From NCBI GenBank assembly GCA_044223665.1, contig JBGALT010000023.1, forward strand, positions 5,226 to 69,225: a DNA stretch of 64,000 nucleotides, read 5' to 3'. Both the position numbers and the translations under genes were made by a program. Shown in pieces: positions 20,820-30,922 of the stretch. The stretch's first letter is position 1, and the number at the start of each line of letters is the position of its first letter. This stretch comes from JBBSAT01 sp044223665. Lineage in GTDB: Bacteria; Myxococcota_A; Polyangia; Polyangiales; Sandaracinaceae. The notes below the pieces were generated by a model. The model saw nothing but the letters and a program-made list of their open reading frames with translations. It was not told where the DNA came from and did not search any database.

Positions 20820-22644
20820 GTGCGCCACGGGCACCTCTGCGGCACCCTCTTGGCCGCGCTCTTCGTCGCGAGCGCGGGATGCCGCGCGACGGTCGTCGAC
20901 CACGTCCCGCTGGTCCTGACCTTGCCCGAGGCGTCGGAGTGCCGCGCGGCCGCCGGGCCGATCACGCTCACGGCGCTCGGGGACTTCCCGACGACCGAAG
21001 GGCTGGTGATCCAGCTCGACACCGGCGAGCCGAGCCCCGACGCGATCACGCGTTTCGCGAGCAGCTCTCTCGCCTTCTCGGCGTCGGCGCCCGCGGCGAC
21101 GGGAGCGTGGACGGCGTACGGCTGGGCCACGCGTGGCTCGCTGCTGCGCGAGCCGACGCTGGTCCTCCGGCCGATCGGCCGCTCCTGTCCGCTCGGCGAC
21201 TCCGAGGCGCGACAGCCGGAGGGAGCGGCGGTCGCGGTCGTCGACGAGTCGCGGCTCATGATCGTGGGCGGCCTGGACGACAACGATCGGGCCTCGCGTC
21301 GCATCGCGCTCTTCGACGTGCGTCGCGAGCGCGTCGAGGTGATGCGCGTCGAGCAGTCGACGACGATCGCGTTCGCTTCCGCCGCGCTCGTGCCCGAAGG
21401 GGACGCGGTGCTCGTGACCGGCGGCGCGGGAAGTCGCAACGGCGACGGCGGCGACACGTGGCAGCGCGTGCCGCTCGACGGCGGCGCCGCCACCTTCGGC
21501 TCGCTCGACGCGCGCCGTCGTGATCACACGAGCCTCGCCCGTCGACGGGCCGGTGCACGGCGTCCTGCTGCTCGGCGGCGCGGGCGCGGGCGGCGAGCTC
21601 GTCGAGAGCATCGAGTGGGTCGACCCGACGCACGATGCGGGCGGCGTGCTCGCCGCCCTGCTCGCGCCCGGGCGGCGCACACCGCTCGCCGCGCTGCTCG
21701 ACGCCTCTCACGTCGTCGTCGCGGGAGGCTCGGACGCGAGCGGGCGCCTCGTCGCCGATGCGTCGGTGCTCGACCTCGACGCCGAGACGCTCACGCCGCT
21801 CGCCGTTCCGTCGTGTGCCCCCGACTGGCTCGGGATCCTCGGCGACGGACGCGTCGTGTGGTGCGCGACGTGCGCCGATCCGGCGATGGGCGGGGCCGTG
21901 AGGACCACGGTGTCGGTGGTGTTGCCCCGGACGGGCGAGGTCGCGGAGCGGATCGTCGGTGTGCCCGTGGTGCTCGATCCGGTGACGACGGCCCTCCCGA
22001 GCGGGCGCCTGCTCGTCGAGGGCCACCGCGGCGACGGTACGCGCCAGGCGTTCGTCGTCGACGTCGGCGCCGCGACCGTCGTGAGCGCCCCGACCTCGCG
22101 CCTGCCCCGCTCGCTCGTGACGCTCTCGGACGGCACGACGGTGGAGCTCGCGATCGCGGGCGCGTCCGTCCGGCGCGACGAGCGGGGCACGCCCTTCGAC
22201 GCCGCGCCGCCGAGCTATCTCTTCGCGCTCGATCGCGACGCATTCGCGCTCGACGCGGCGACACGCTGGGCGCCGGCCGCCGACGGGCTGAGCGCGGCGA
22301 GCGGTGTCTCCCGCGCGCGACTCGATCTGCGGCTGCTCCGCCTCGCGCGCTTCTCGGCGACGCTCGCCGCGTCGGGCGGGTTTCGCGCGCTGCTCACGGG
22401 CGAGCACGGCGAGGCCCGCGCGACGATCAGCGTGGCGAGCGTGGCGGCGCCGGGAGACTGCCGCGTTCCCGACGGAGAAGGGGAGCTCTCGATCGTGCGG
22501 AACGGCGATGCGATCTCGCTCACGCGCGACGGCGCGAGCGGGGGCTGCGTCGTGGCCGGGCTGCCCGAGCGCGTCGGGATCGCGATCGAGGCGGAGGCGG
22601 GCGTGACGCTGCGCTCGCTCGCCGTCGCGCGTCTGGCGGAGTAG
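20820..22644 (+). pseudogene. Kelch/galactose-oxidase-like lipoprotein, frameshifted
   Basis: A GTG start at 20820 opens a lipoprotein signal (LLAALFVASAGC, Cys21) and 240 codons with Kelch-type motifs (RLMIVGG, VLVTGGAGSRNGDGG, DHTSLA). The frame then becomes nonsense, while the next frame continues the same fold (VHGVLLLGGAGAGG, HVVVAGGSDASG) to the stop at 22644. Removing one C from the CCC at 21538-21540 joins both parts into a single 607-residue beta-propeller protein with DHTSLA-VDGPVHGVLLLGG across the join, the normal spacing of a Kelch blade. Either the gene is broken by a 1-bp insertion or the base is a sequence error. The distal half alone lacks a signal peptide and is unlikely to work. 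It is the third of three surface lipoprotein genes in a row. Confidence 0.8.
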
Positions 22645-22679
22645 CGCGCGCGACGCGGGCGTGGCGATCGAGGACGGCA

Positions 22680-23633
22680 CTACCGCGCGAGGCGGTAGCC
22701 GCGCTCGTCGGCCACGACCTCCACGCGGGTGCCCGGCGTCAGGCCCGTGATCGGGCCCGTCGCGAGCCGCAGGCCCAGCTCGACGTTCACCACTTCGGCG
22801 CCGCCGCGCTCGGGATGGAGCGCCAGCACCATCCAGCCCTCGATGCGCTCCGGCGCGCTCGCGCCGGCGAGCTCGGCGAGCACCTTCTCGCGCACCCGAG
22901 GATCGGGGCAGATCGTGCGCGCCGCCGCCAGCGCGATGCCCACCTGGACCTCGTCGCGGAGCACGTGGCGCGCGTGCGTCGCGAGGGCGAGCCAGGCGTT
23001 CGCGAGCGGCAGCTCGAGCGCCGGCGTCCGGGGCGCTGCGGCGAGCCGCGTCGCGCGCACGGCGAGCTCGCGCGACGCCGCGTACTGCTTCGTGCGTCGC
23101 AAGCACTCGGCGCGGCCCAAGAGCACCCAGATGCGCTCGGTGCGGAAGGGCGGCGTCTCGATCTCGGCGAGCAGGCCTTCGGCGCTCGCATAGCGCGCGA
23201 TCGCTTCCTCGTAGCGGCCCGCGTCCTCGAGCGCGCGCCCGGCACGCCACATCGTCTCGATGGCGTCGCTCGAGCGCTGCGCGACGTACGCGCGCGAGGC
23301 TTGCTCGAAGCTCGCGACGGCGAGGTCCGTCTTCTTCGCGCGGGCCCGGACGAGGCCGAGGCTGCGGAGCGCGTCGGCGACGGCGTGACTGTCCGTGCCG
23401 GCCGCGCGCTCGTCCCACGAGACCGCTTCGGAGAACGCCGCTTCCGCCGCCGCGAGCTCGCCGCGCGCGTCCTCGAAGAGCCCGCGCTGGAACGCGACGC
23501 TCGCGAGCTGCGAGGGCTCGGCCCAGCGGTCGGCGTTCTCTTGCATCGTGGCGAGCACCCGCTCGCCGTGGTCCCAGTCCCGCTTCGCGATGGCGCCCTG
23601 CAGCGCCGCGAGCGCATCTCCCCACGTCTTCAT
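22680..23633 (-). CDS. TPR-like protein at the end of the T6SS gene run
   Basis: 317 residues from MKTWGDALAALQ, chosen because upstream residues add nothing. Nearly the whole protein is helical with TPR-like spacing (RGLFEDARGELAAAEAAFSEAV, RAGRALEDAGRYEEAIARYASAEGLL). The last ~60 residues (IEGWMVLALHPERGGAEVVNVELG ... TPGTRVEVVADERGYRLAR) form a small beta module. No signal peptide, so cytoplasmic. It follows tssC by 66 bp in the same direction and could be a T6SS accessory scaffold, but its family was not recognised. Convergent with the Kelch-like gene. Confidence 0.8.
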   Translation of the reverse strand: MKTWGDALAALQGAIAKRDWDHGERVLATMQENADRWAEPSQLASVAFQRGLFEDARGELAAAEAAFSEAVSWDERAAGTDSHAVADALRSLGLVRARAKKTDLAVASFEQASRAYVAQRSSDAIETMWRAGRALEDAGRYEEAIARYASAEGLLAEIETPPFRTERIWVLLGRAECLRRTKQYAASRELAVRATRLAAAPRTPALELPLANAWLALATHARHVLRDEVQVGIALAAARTICPDPRVREKVLAELAGASAPERIEGWMVLALHPERGGAEVVNVELGLRLATGPITGLTPGTRVEVVADERGYRLAR

Positions 23634-23699
23634 GGGGCTCCGGTCTCGCACGCCGCGCGCGCGGCGCCATCTCCGAGCGAGACGGCGCGCACGCGGCCA

Positions 23700-25187
23700 T
23701 CACTGCTTGTCGAGGCGTCCGACGAGCGAGAGCGTGAACGACGCGCCCATGTACTTGAAGTGCGGGCGCACGCGCAGGCTGCACCGGTACCAGCCCGGCT
23801 GGCCGGCCACGTCCTCGACGATCACCTGCGCCTGACGCAGCGGGCGGCGCGAGCGAACCGAAGGCTCGGGGCTCTCCATGTCGACCACGTACTGCGAGAT
23901 CCACTTGTTCAGCTCGCGCTCGAGATCGGCGCGCTCCTTCCAAGTTCCGATCTGCTCGCGCTGCAGCACCTTGAGGTAGTGCGCGAGGCGCGTGATCACG
24001 AACATGTACGGCAGCTGCGTGCCGAGGCGGTGGTTGGTCTCCGCCTGCTTGCCTTCCGCGGAGATGCCGAAGGTCTTCGCGCGCTGGCAGGAGTTGGCCG
24101 AGAAGAACGCGGCGTTGTCCGAGCCCTTGCGATGCACGAGCCCGATGAAGCCCTGCTCGGCCAGCTCGAACTCGCGCCGCTCGGTGAGCGCGACCTCGGT
24201 CGGGATCTTCGTCTGCACCTCGCCCATCGCCTCGAACTGGTGGAGCGGCAGGCCCTCGACGGCGCCGCCCGCCTGCGGGCCGATGATGTTCGCGCACCAG
24301 CGGTAGCGCGCGAAGCTGTCGGCGATGCGCGCGGCGAGCGCGAAGGTGGTGCAGCCCCAGAGGTAGTCGTCGTGCCGCTCGGCGGTCTCCTCGTAGTGGA
24401 AGGCGCGCACCGGCGAGGTCGACTCGCCGTACGGCAGGCGCAAGAGCATCCGCGGCGTCGTGAGGCCGACGTAGCGCGCATCCTCGCCGTCGCGGAAGCT
24501 CCGCCACCGTGCGTACTGCGGGCCCTCGAAGAGCGACTGCAGGTCCTTGAGCTTCGGCAGCTCGGTCCACGAAGGCACGCCGAAGAACTTCGGCGACGAC
24601 GCCCCGAGGAAAGGCGCGTGCGACATCGCCGCGACCGCGGCGCACGACTTGAGCAGCGCCATGTCGGCCGGGCCGTGGTCGAGCTCGAACGAGCTCACCA
24701 TCAGGCCGTAGGGCTGACCGCCGAAGGTGCCGTACTCGGCCGAGTAGGCCAGGCGATAGAGGCCGCTCTTGGTGATCTCGGGGCTGTCCTCGAAGTCGGC
24801 CGCGAGCTCTTCCTTCGTGGCCGAGAGCAGCTCGATGCGCACGTTCTCGCGGAAGTCGGTGCGATCGACGAGGTGCTTGAGGCCGCGCCAGCTCGCCTCG
24901 AGCTTCTGCAGCTCGGGCGCGTGCAGGATCGCGTCGAGCTGCGCGCTCAGCTTGCGATCGATCTCGGCGATCATGGCGTCCACCATCACCTTGTCGACCT
25001 TCTCGCCGCGCCGCGATGGCGCGAGCAGGTGCGTGACGAGGGCGCCGACCCCGCTTCGGGCCACCTCGTAGCCGTCGTCGCCGGGGCGCATCTGGGTCTC
25101 GGCGAGGATCTCGTCGAGCAACGAGGCTGGCACGGCGGCGGTGCTCGGGGCGGTCTTGGGCTCGCGGTCGGTCTCTCGGGCTTCCAT
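23700..25187 (-). CDS. tssC: T6SS contractile sheath large subunit
   Basis: 495 residues, the usual length for TssC/VipB. Hallmarks are LDAILHAPELQKLEASWRGL, DFRENVRIELLSATKEELAADF, the segment SGLYRLAYSAEYGTFGGQPYG (described here in parts), YLWGCTTFALAARIADSFARY, and the C-terminal WYRCSLRVRPHFKYMGASFTLSLVGRLDK. With TssB it forms the cytoplasmic sheath whose contraction drives the Hcp tube. A Shine-Dalgarno AGAAAGGA sits upstream of the ATG. It is 42 bp after tssB, in the order tssM-tssA-tssB-tssC. Confidence 0.97.
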   Translation of the reverse strand: MEARETDREPKTAPSTAAVPASLLDEILAETQMRPGDDGYEVARSGVGALVTHLLAPSRRGEKVDKVMVDAMIAEIDRKLSAQLDAILHAPELQKLEASWRGLKHLVDRTDFRENVRIELLSATKEELAADFEDSPEITKSGLYRLAYSAEYGTFGGQPYGLMVSSFELDHGPADMALLKSCAAVAAMSHAPFLGASSPKFFGVPSWTELPKLKDLQSLFEGPQYARWRSFRDGEDARYVGLTTPRMLLRLPYGESTSPVRAFHYEETAERHDDYLWGCTTFALAARIADSFARYRWCANIIGPQAGGAVEGLPLHQFEAMGEVQTKIPTEVALTERREFELAEQGFIGLVHRKGSDNAAFFSANSCQRAKTFGISAEGKQAETNHRLGTQLPYMFVITRLAHYLKVLQREQIGTWKERADLERELNKWISQYVVDMESPEPSVRSRRPLRQAQVIVEDVAGQPGWYRCSLRVRPHFKYMGASFTLSLVGRLDKQ

Positions 25188-25229
25188 GGGTCGGTCCTTT
25201 CTCTTCGTGCGGCGGGCGTCGTCGGGCGT

Positions 25230-25724
25230 TCAGTCGTTCTTGGGCTCGAGACCGAGCTCGGCCTCGAGCGATGCGCGTGCGCCTGCGTCGTCGAGCAGCG
25301 CCGCGAGCTTCTTGCGGAAGGCCGGCACGTTCCCGAGCGGGCCCTTGAGCGCGGTGAGCTGCTCGCGGAGCGCGAGGAGCTGGGCGAGCTCGGGGACGGC
25401 GCGGGCGATGGCCTCCGGCTCGAAGCTCTTCATCGAGCGCAGCGCGAGGTGCACGCCGAGCTCTCCGCCCGCGTCGTCGAGGCGGTTCGGCACCGAGAGG
25501 TCGACCGACACCGCGTGCTCGCGCAGGACCTCGTCGAAGTTGTCCTTGTCGACGTTGATGGGCTTGCGCTCCTCGATCGGGCGCGCGTCGCCGCGGCCGC
25601 GGAAGTCGCCGAGCGCGAGGATCTTGAGCGGGAGCTCCACCTCCTCGCGTGCGTCGCCGGTGGCCGACTTGTAGGTGATGTTCACGCGCTCCTTCGGCGC
25701 GACGGACTGTTCTTTCGTGCTCAT
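25230..25724 (-). CDS. tssB: T6SS contractile sheath small subunit
   Basis: 164 residues, matching TssB/VipA length. Recognisable parts are RVNITYKSATGDAREEVELP, LKILALGDFRGRGDARPIEE, and the helical C-terminal half with LLALREQLTALKGPLGNVPAFRKKL. It pairs with TssC to build the sheath. GAGGAGA lies about nine bases before the ATG. It is followed by tssC after 42 bp and preceded by tssA after 42 bp. No anomalies. Confidence 0.97.
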   Translation of the reverse strand: MSTKEQSVAPKERVNITYKSATGDAREEVELPLKILALGDFRGRGDARPIEERKPINVDKDNFDEVLREHAVSVDLSVPNRLDDAGGELGVHLALRSMKSFEPEAIARAVPELAQLLALREQLTALKGPLGNVPAFRKKLAALLDDAGARASLEAELGLEPKND

Positions 25725-25766
25725 CGTCTCTTCTCCTCTGGGGCCGTTTCCGGCGTGCTCGTGGGG

Positions 25767-27296
25767 TCATCGGCCGGGCTTGGCGGGCGTTGCGTGGCTG
25801 CGCGTACAAACCGCCAGCGCGGCCGACGGGCTGACGCGGGCCAGCCGCGCGAAGGCCGGGCCTCGGGTGGCGTCGCCGGCGGGCGCGATCCGCAGCAGGC
25901 CGACGAGGACGGGCGCGACCAGCGCCGGATCCCACTCGTCGAGGCCCCGCCGCGCTGCATCGTCGGCGAGCGCCGCGTAGAGCTCGGCGGCGAGCGGCAG
26001 CGCGAGCAGCTCCTCGGCCAGCGCGGCGAGCCGCGTCCGCAGCGCGAAGCGGTCCCGCGCGCTCGGCCCGGTCTCGGCGAGAGCGGCTCCGCGGGCGAGC
26101 GCGTCGGCGGCCCGCCCTTCGCGTGCCAGCGCGCGCACCTCGTCCCACGGGTCGTCGACCGGCACGCTCGCGGCGGGATCGAGCGAGCGCGAGGCAGGCT
26201 CGAGCCACGCCCGCGCCTCGGAGGAAGCGAACGGCGTCCCATCCGAGAACTGGCGCTCGGCGAGCGTGGGCAGACGCGCGAGCAGCGCGTCGATCTCGCG
26301 GCGGTGCAGCGCGGCCGCCTCCCGCGCCTCGGCGCGGCCGAGCGCACGGGCGAGATGGACGTGGAAGTCGAGCGCGAAGCGGTGCTTCTCGATCGCGCTC
26401 AGTGCCTCGCGCACGGCTTGGAGGGCCGGCGCGGTCGCCGCCGCCTTCGCCACCGACTCGAGCACGAGCTTGGGCGGTGCCGCGAGGGCGGTGCGCGCGC
26501 CCTGGGTCGCCTCGGGCACCTGGCTCACCGGGAGATAGAGCGCGACGAGGCCGAGCCGCAGCGCCTCGGCATCGGTCGAGCTCGCCGCGCGTAGCAGCGC
26601 CGCGGCACCGAGCAGCGTGCCCGACGTTCGGCGCAGAAAGGCGGGCACCTGCTCGGCCCGATCGGGGAGCGCTTCGAGGACGCCGGGCACCGGGGCGGGC
26701 GCGGGCGGCGGCATCACGAAGACCGGTGCGCTCGTGGGCAGCGGCGGAGGCGGAGGCTCGGCGGCCGGCGCCGGCAGTGACGCGAGGATGCGCGCGGTCT
26801 GCTCGCGCAGCACCCGCAGCGAGGGCGCCTCCGCGCCGAGCGTGGCGGCGGCGACCTCGAGCTCGTCGACCGCCCCGCGGAGCACCTCGAGCCCGGCACG
26901 GCTCCGGTCCTTGGACGACTCGAGCGCGAGCTCGGCCCGCGAGAGAAAGAGCGCGAGCGCGTTCGCGCGCGCGCGCGGCCGAGGTGGAAGCGTGGTGGCA
27001 TCGGCCAGCAGCGCCGAGAGGACGCGTGCCCCGAGCGTGGCGCCGGCGACGCCTTCCCGGTGCGCCAGGCCCGCGGCGAGCGCGGCGCCGACGAGCAGAT
27101 CGCGGCCGACGCTCGAGAGGAACTCGTCGCCGTGACGAACGACGAGCTCCCAGTCGGGACCGGCGAGCGCCGCGGCGTCCAGCTTCGTCGTCTCCTCGCG
27201 GATGGCCTCGAAGCTCGGGTGGGCGCGCGGCTCGGCGCTCGAGGCGGCGAGCGGCGCGGTCCACCGTGCGAGGCGCGCGTCGGGCGGCAGGCTCAT
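25767..27296 (-). CDS. tssA: T6SS baseplate/sheath-assembly protein
   Basis: 509 residues with the ImpA-type N-terminal domain at ~45-130 (GPDWELVVRHGDEFLSSVGRDL, LAAGLAHREGVAG), a Pro-rich linker near 190-215, and a helical C-terminal domain. TssA proteins prime and cap tube/sheath growth from the baseplate. The start MSLPPDARLARW overlaps the tssM stop by 4 bp (ATGA), so it is translationally coupled. Subfamily differences in the C-terminal domain of TssA proteins mean the exact class (TssA1/TssA2/VasJ-like) is not decided here. Confidence 0.9.
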   Translation of the reverse strand: MSLPPDARLARWTAPLAASSAEPRAHPSFEAIREETTKLDAAALAGPDWELVVRHGDEFLSSVGRDLLVGAALAAGLAHREGVAGATLGARVLSALLADATTLPPRPRARANALALFLSRAELALESSKDRSRAGLEVLRGAVDELEVAAATLGAEAPSLRVLREQTARILASLPAPAAEPPPPPLPTSAPVFVMPPPAPAPVPGVLEALPDRAEQVPAFLRRTSGTLLGAAALLRAASSTDAEALRLGLVALYLPVSQVPEATQGARTALAAPPKLVLESVAKAAATAPALQAVREALSAIEKHRFALDFHVHLARALGRAEAREAAALHRREIDALLARLPTLAERQFSDGTPFASSEARAWLEPASRSLDPAASVPVDDPWDEVRALAREGRAADALARGAALAETGPSARDRFALRTRLAALAEELLALPLAAELYAALADDAARRGLDEWDPALVAPVLVGLLRIAPAGDATRGPAFARLARVSPSAALAVCTRSHATPAKPGR

Positions 27297-30200
27297 GGCG
27301 CACACTCCGATCCGGCGCGTGTGATGCGACGGGGGGCGATCACGCTGCTCCCGCGGAAGGCCCCCAGCGCGCGCCCGGGGCGCTCGTCGAAGAGCGCGCA
27401 CTCGGTCCGGACCGGGCGCACGTCGACGATCACGTCGACGTCGTGTCCCGGTAGGTGCCAGCGGAGCGTGCGGACGCGCTCGCCGCTCCGCGCCTCGAGC
27501 GCGGTCGCCGCCTCGATCAGGCGGAAGAGCCCCCACGGTCCGTCCTCGGTGATGCGCTCGGAGAGATCGCGCGCGCTCTCGACCTCGATGCGCGCGCCCG
27601 CGCTCGGGCTCGGCCCGGGCCAGACGATGCGCGACCAGGTCTCGGGACCGTTGCGGTAGTCGATCGCCGCGCCGCCGACCGAGAGCCGCACCGACGCCGC
27701 GCCGGGCGTCGGGTGAACGCGCACGTCGAGCTCGATGCGGGGCTCGCTGCTGCCCGGCGGGAAGAGGCCGCTGGTGATCGCCTGCGAGCGCGCGAGGAAC
27801 GCCGGCAGCGCGGCGGTGTAGGGCGAGGCGCCGCGATCGAGGCGCGCCGCGAGCTCGAAGCGCGCTCCGGCGCGCGGGACGACCGACGCCAGCGCGGCGT
27901 CGTAGTGGGTCCACAGCGTCCCGCCCGGGCGATAGAACGCGCTCACCTCGTCGAGCGCCGCGTCGTCACCCTCGGGCGCGAACGGGTAGCGGCCGGTGAA
28001 CGACGAAGCGAAAGGCGCACGGACGGCGGCGCAGTACGCGCCGGCCACCCCGCTCGCCATCGCGCGCGACGACGTGACGGCGGCCGCTTCGACCGGAGGG
28101 CGCAGGACCAGCTCGAAGAAGTCACGCGTGCCGGGCGTGCGATCGGCGATCAGCCCGTCCACGCGCCGGCGTGCCGCCACGAGGCGGGTCTCGAGCGCCG
28201 CGGCCGACGAGGGATCGTCCTGGTAGCTCGCGAGCGCGTCCCGCAAGAGCCCGAGCTCGTCGCGGTAGACGTCGATCCCCAGCGGCGCATCGGGCGCGCT
28301 GCCCGGCGCGTGGACGGCGAACGCCGTGTAGGGATCGAGCGCGCGCGCGACGAGCGTCTGCCGTGCGGGATCGACGGCCTCGGTGCTCGCCACCGCGCCC
28401 TCGGTGCGGCTCGTCAGCTCGGTGGTCAGTCGATCGAGGAGCGAGGGGTCGCCCCGCTCGAGATCGCTCTCGCTCCGGAGCGTCGCGTTCTCGTCCACCG
28501 CGACCAGGAGGCGCCCGAGCGGCGGCGGCGTGCCGCGGCCGAGATCCTCGAGCAGCGCGATCGTCTCGGCCGGGTCGGCCGTCGCTCGAACGCGGATGCT
28601 GGCGAGGAACGCACGCCACTCGTCGGCGTAGGCGCGGAAGTACGCCTCGCGCAGCGACGCGCGTGCCTCGGCGCTCGCTGCGCTCGTGGGCTCGCCGAGC
28701 AGCCACGCCCGCTCGGCCGCGCCGTCGCTCGCCTCGATGCGCGCGCGCACCGTCGACTCCCATGTGCGCCGCGTGAAGGCGCCGCGCACGTGCCGCTCGG
28801 AGGTGAGCGCCCGACCGGTGGTCCCCACCAGCGCCGGCAAGGCCAGGTCGTAGCCGCGACCGGCGGTGCTGGCGACGAGCGCCGCGAGCGCCTGCTCGGT
28901 CGGATCGACCCGTGCGAGCGCCGCCCGGGCCAGGCGCACGGCTTCCTCGTCGCGCGGCGGCCGCGGGAGATCGGTCTCGCGCGCGATCACGAGGAGCAGC
29001 GCCGTGTCGGGCTCGCACTCGCTCGGGGCTGCGTCGATCGCCTCGCACCATCGCGCTGCCAGAGCGTGGCCGAGGCGGCGCGCGCTCTCGTCGTCGAGCA
29101 CCGGCTCACCCGGCTCGCGCGGGCTCCCGAAGCGGAGCTGGCGCTCGAGCAGGAGCGTTGCCCGCGAGGCTTCCTCGGCGCTCGGCCGCCGCGCGAGATC
29201 GTTCTCGAACGCGGCCCCCCAGCTCCGGAGCTCGTCGGCGTCCGCCGCGAGGATCGGCCCGACGACGTGGCGCACGAGGTCGCCTGCGTAGGCGCGGCGC
29301 GCCCGATCCTCGCGCGCGACGCCGCCGTAGAGGCCGAGGCGCAGGAGCCACGGCGCGCCGCTCCGCATCTCCGCGCGCAGGGAGGTGAGCTGGCCCCGCA
29401 GCGGTGCCATCGCGCGGGGCGCGGGCAGGGCGGTCGGCTCGAGGCGGGGCAGGGCCCGAGCGAGCGCGTCGACCGCCATCCGGTTGCCGCGCCACGAGAT
29501 CGCCGACGCGACCGCCAGCGCCGCCGCCGTCGTCCCGAGCAGCCCACCGAGCGCCGTCCGCAAGACGGCGCGGCGCCGCTTGGCGTTCGCGCTGGGGGCG
29601 GCCGTCTCGGCGTCGGCGAACGCCACCCGCGTGAAGACCTGGTGCACGAAGTAAGGGCGCGGCTCGAGCACGGGCTCGCGGCTCGCGCGCACGTCGATGG
29701 CGGCGGCGCGGAGGGACGAGGCGAGCAGGCGATCGGAGGGCCGACCTTCCTGGGTGGCGCTCGTGAGGTACACACCGCGCAGCACGGGCGTCTCGCCGTA
29801 CACGCTCGCGACGAAGATCTGCGCGAGCAGCGTGGAGAGCGGATCGACGAGCGTGTCGAAGTGCGCGGGCAGCTCGGCGATGGGCCCGCGGCACTCCAGC
29901 CGGCGCTCGCTCGCGAGGGCCGTCGGCACGCGCGCACGGAGCGTGGCCCCGAGCGCGGCCAGGCCTTCGTGCACTTCGTCCTCGAGCGCGCCGCCGCCGG
30001 CTTCCACCACGAAGCCCCAGGGGCGCGCACGCTCGCGCTTGTCGAGACCGGCGAAGGTCTCGGCGAAGCCGACGAGGCGATCGGCGTGGGTCACCACGAC
30101 GTAGACCGGCACGCCCACGCCGAAGCGCTGCGTGAGCAGCTCGAGGCGCGCGCGAAGACGGCGGGCGAGCGCGGCGCGATCGGCCTCGCTCGCCTCGAGC

Positions 30201-30844
30201 AGCGCCTCCATCGGTACGGCGAGCAGCACGCCGTCGAGGGCGCGATCGCCTCGATGCTTGTAGAGCCCGTCGGCGAGCGCGCGCCACTCGGCGTCGTCGT
30301 CGCTCGTGGCCCACTTCCCCGCGGTGTCGATGATCACGGCGTCGTTTCCGAGCCAGAGCTCGGGCCGCCTCGTGGGCCCGGGGCCTCGCGCATCGCCGTT
30401 CCGCTCGCCCGTCGTGGGGTGGCCGGCCGAGCTGGGGAACGAGAGCCCCGAGGCGCGCACGAGCGTGGTCTTGCCGGCGCCCGCGGGCCCGACGAGCACG
30501 TACCAGGGCAGCGCCTGCACGGCCGCGCGACCGCCTCCCGCCAGGCGGGATCGCGCGATGGCGCCGATCGCGACGTCGAGCCCGCGGCGGAGGTCCTCGA
30601 GCTCGGCGGCGAGGTCGGCGCGCGCGACCGGCGCGCTCGCCTTGCCGGCCGGCGGCTTGGCCTCGAGCTTCCGGGCGCGGAGCGCCTGCGCGGCGGCCCG
30701 ACCGAGCACGACCGCGAGCGCACAGACGACGACGCATGCGTCGATCGCGAGCGGCGCCCACATCGGTGCCCCGACGAGGAGGAGCAGCCAGGGGGCGGCG
30801 AGCAGGATGACGAGGAGGAGCCCGAGGGCGATGGCGATGGCCAT
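27293..30844 (-). CDS. tssM: T6SS inner-membrane complex protein (IcmF family)
   Basis: 1183 residues. Two hydrophobic helices lie at about 1-20 and 30-50, a cytoplasmic P-loop domain follows with Walker A GPAGAGKTT near 119-127 and the DTAG box (VIIDTAGKWA), then a third helix near 445-465 and a large periplasmic region ending in a beta-rich C-terminal domain. In the family TssM spans the envelope and docks TssL and TssJ. The length and order fit. It starts the downstream T6SS half, 78 bp after the tryptophanase gene, with a GC-rich hairpin between them. Confidence 0.96.
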   Translation of the reverse strand: MAIAIALGLLLVILLAAPWLLLLVGAPMWAPLAIDACVVVCALAVVLGRAAAQALRARKLEAKPPAGKASAPVARADLAAELEDLRRGLDVAIGAIARSRLAGGGRAAVQALPWYVLVGPAGAGKTTLVRASGLSFPSSAGHPTTGERNGDARGPGPTRRPELWLGNDAVIIDTAGKWATSDDDAEWRALADGLYKHRGDRALDGVLLAVPMEALLEASEADRAALARRLRARLELLTQRFGVGVPVYVVVTHADRLVGFAETFAGLDKRERARPWGFVVEAGGGALEDEVHEGLAALGATLRARVPTALASERRLECRGPIAELPAHFDTLVDPLSTLLAQIFVASVYGETPVLRGVYLTSATQEGRPSDRLLASSLRAAAIDVRASREPVLEPRPYFVHQVFTRVAFADAETAAPSANAKRRRAVLRTALGGLLGTTAAALAVASAISWRGNRMAVDALARALPRLEPTALPAPRAMAPLRGQLTSLRAEMRSGAPWLLRLGLYGGVAREDRARRAYAGDLVRHVVGPILAADADELRSWGAAFENDLARRPSAEEASRATLLLERQLRFGSPREPGEPVLDDESARRLGHALAARWCEAIDAAPSECEPDTALLLVIARETDLPRPPRDEEAVRLARAALARVDPTEQALAALVASTAGRGYDLALPALVGTTGRALTSERHVRGAFTRRTWESTVRARIEASDGAAERAWLLGEPTSAASAEARASLREAYFRAYADEWRAFLASIRVRATADPAETIALLEDLGRGTPPPLGRLLVAVDENATLRSESDLERGDPSLLDRLTTELTSRTEGAVASTEAVDPARQTLVARALDPYTAFAVHAPGSAPDAPLGIDVYRDELGLLRDALASYQDDPSSAAALETRLVAARRRVDGLIADRTPGTRDFFELVLRPPVEAAAVTSSRAMASGVAGAYCAAVRAPFASSFTGRYPFAPEGDDAALDEVSAFYRPGGTLWTHYDAALASVVPRAGARFELAARLDRGASPYTAALPAFLARSQAITSGLFPPGSSEPRIELDVRVHPTPGAASVRLSVGGAAIDYRNGPETWSRIVWPGPSPSAGARIEVESARDLSERITEDGPWGLFRLIEAATALEARSGERVRTLRWHLPGHDVDVIVDVRPVRTECALFDERPGRALGAFRGSSVIAPRRITRAGSECAP

Positions 30845-30857
30845 GCCTCGATCTCGG

Positions 30858-30895
30858 CCGGGCGCGACGCTCGTTGCGTGCCCGAGCGCGCCCGG
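30858..30895 (-). terminator. GC-rich hairpin between tryptophanase and tssM
   Basis: CCGGGCGCG at 30858-30866 pairs perfectly with CGCGCCCGG at 30887-30895, with an inner GCTCG/CGAGC pair. There is no T-run, so it may be a Rho-type pause, an attenuator, or an mRNA processing structure rather than a true terminator. It lies in the 78-bp gap before tssM. Confidence 0.4.
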
Positions 30896-30922
30896 TGGGA
30901 GCAGCCCCGGTCCGCCGCCTTC

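Noticed and set aside
20820..26594. A single 1,924-codon plus-strand frame
   Set aside because: After ~240 codons it runs antisense through tssC, tssB and tssA and becomes Arg/Ala-rich without domains; only the first part is real.
21256..27303. A 2,015-codon minus-strand frame
   Set aside because: It is out of frame with tssA, tssB and tssC and antisense to the Kelch-like gene; long only because of GC bias.
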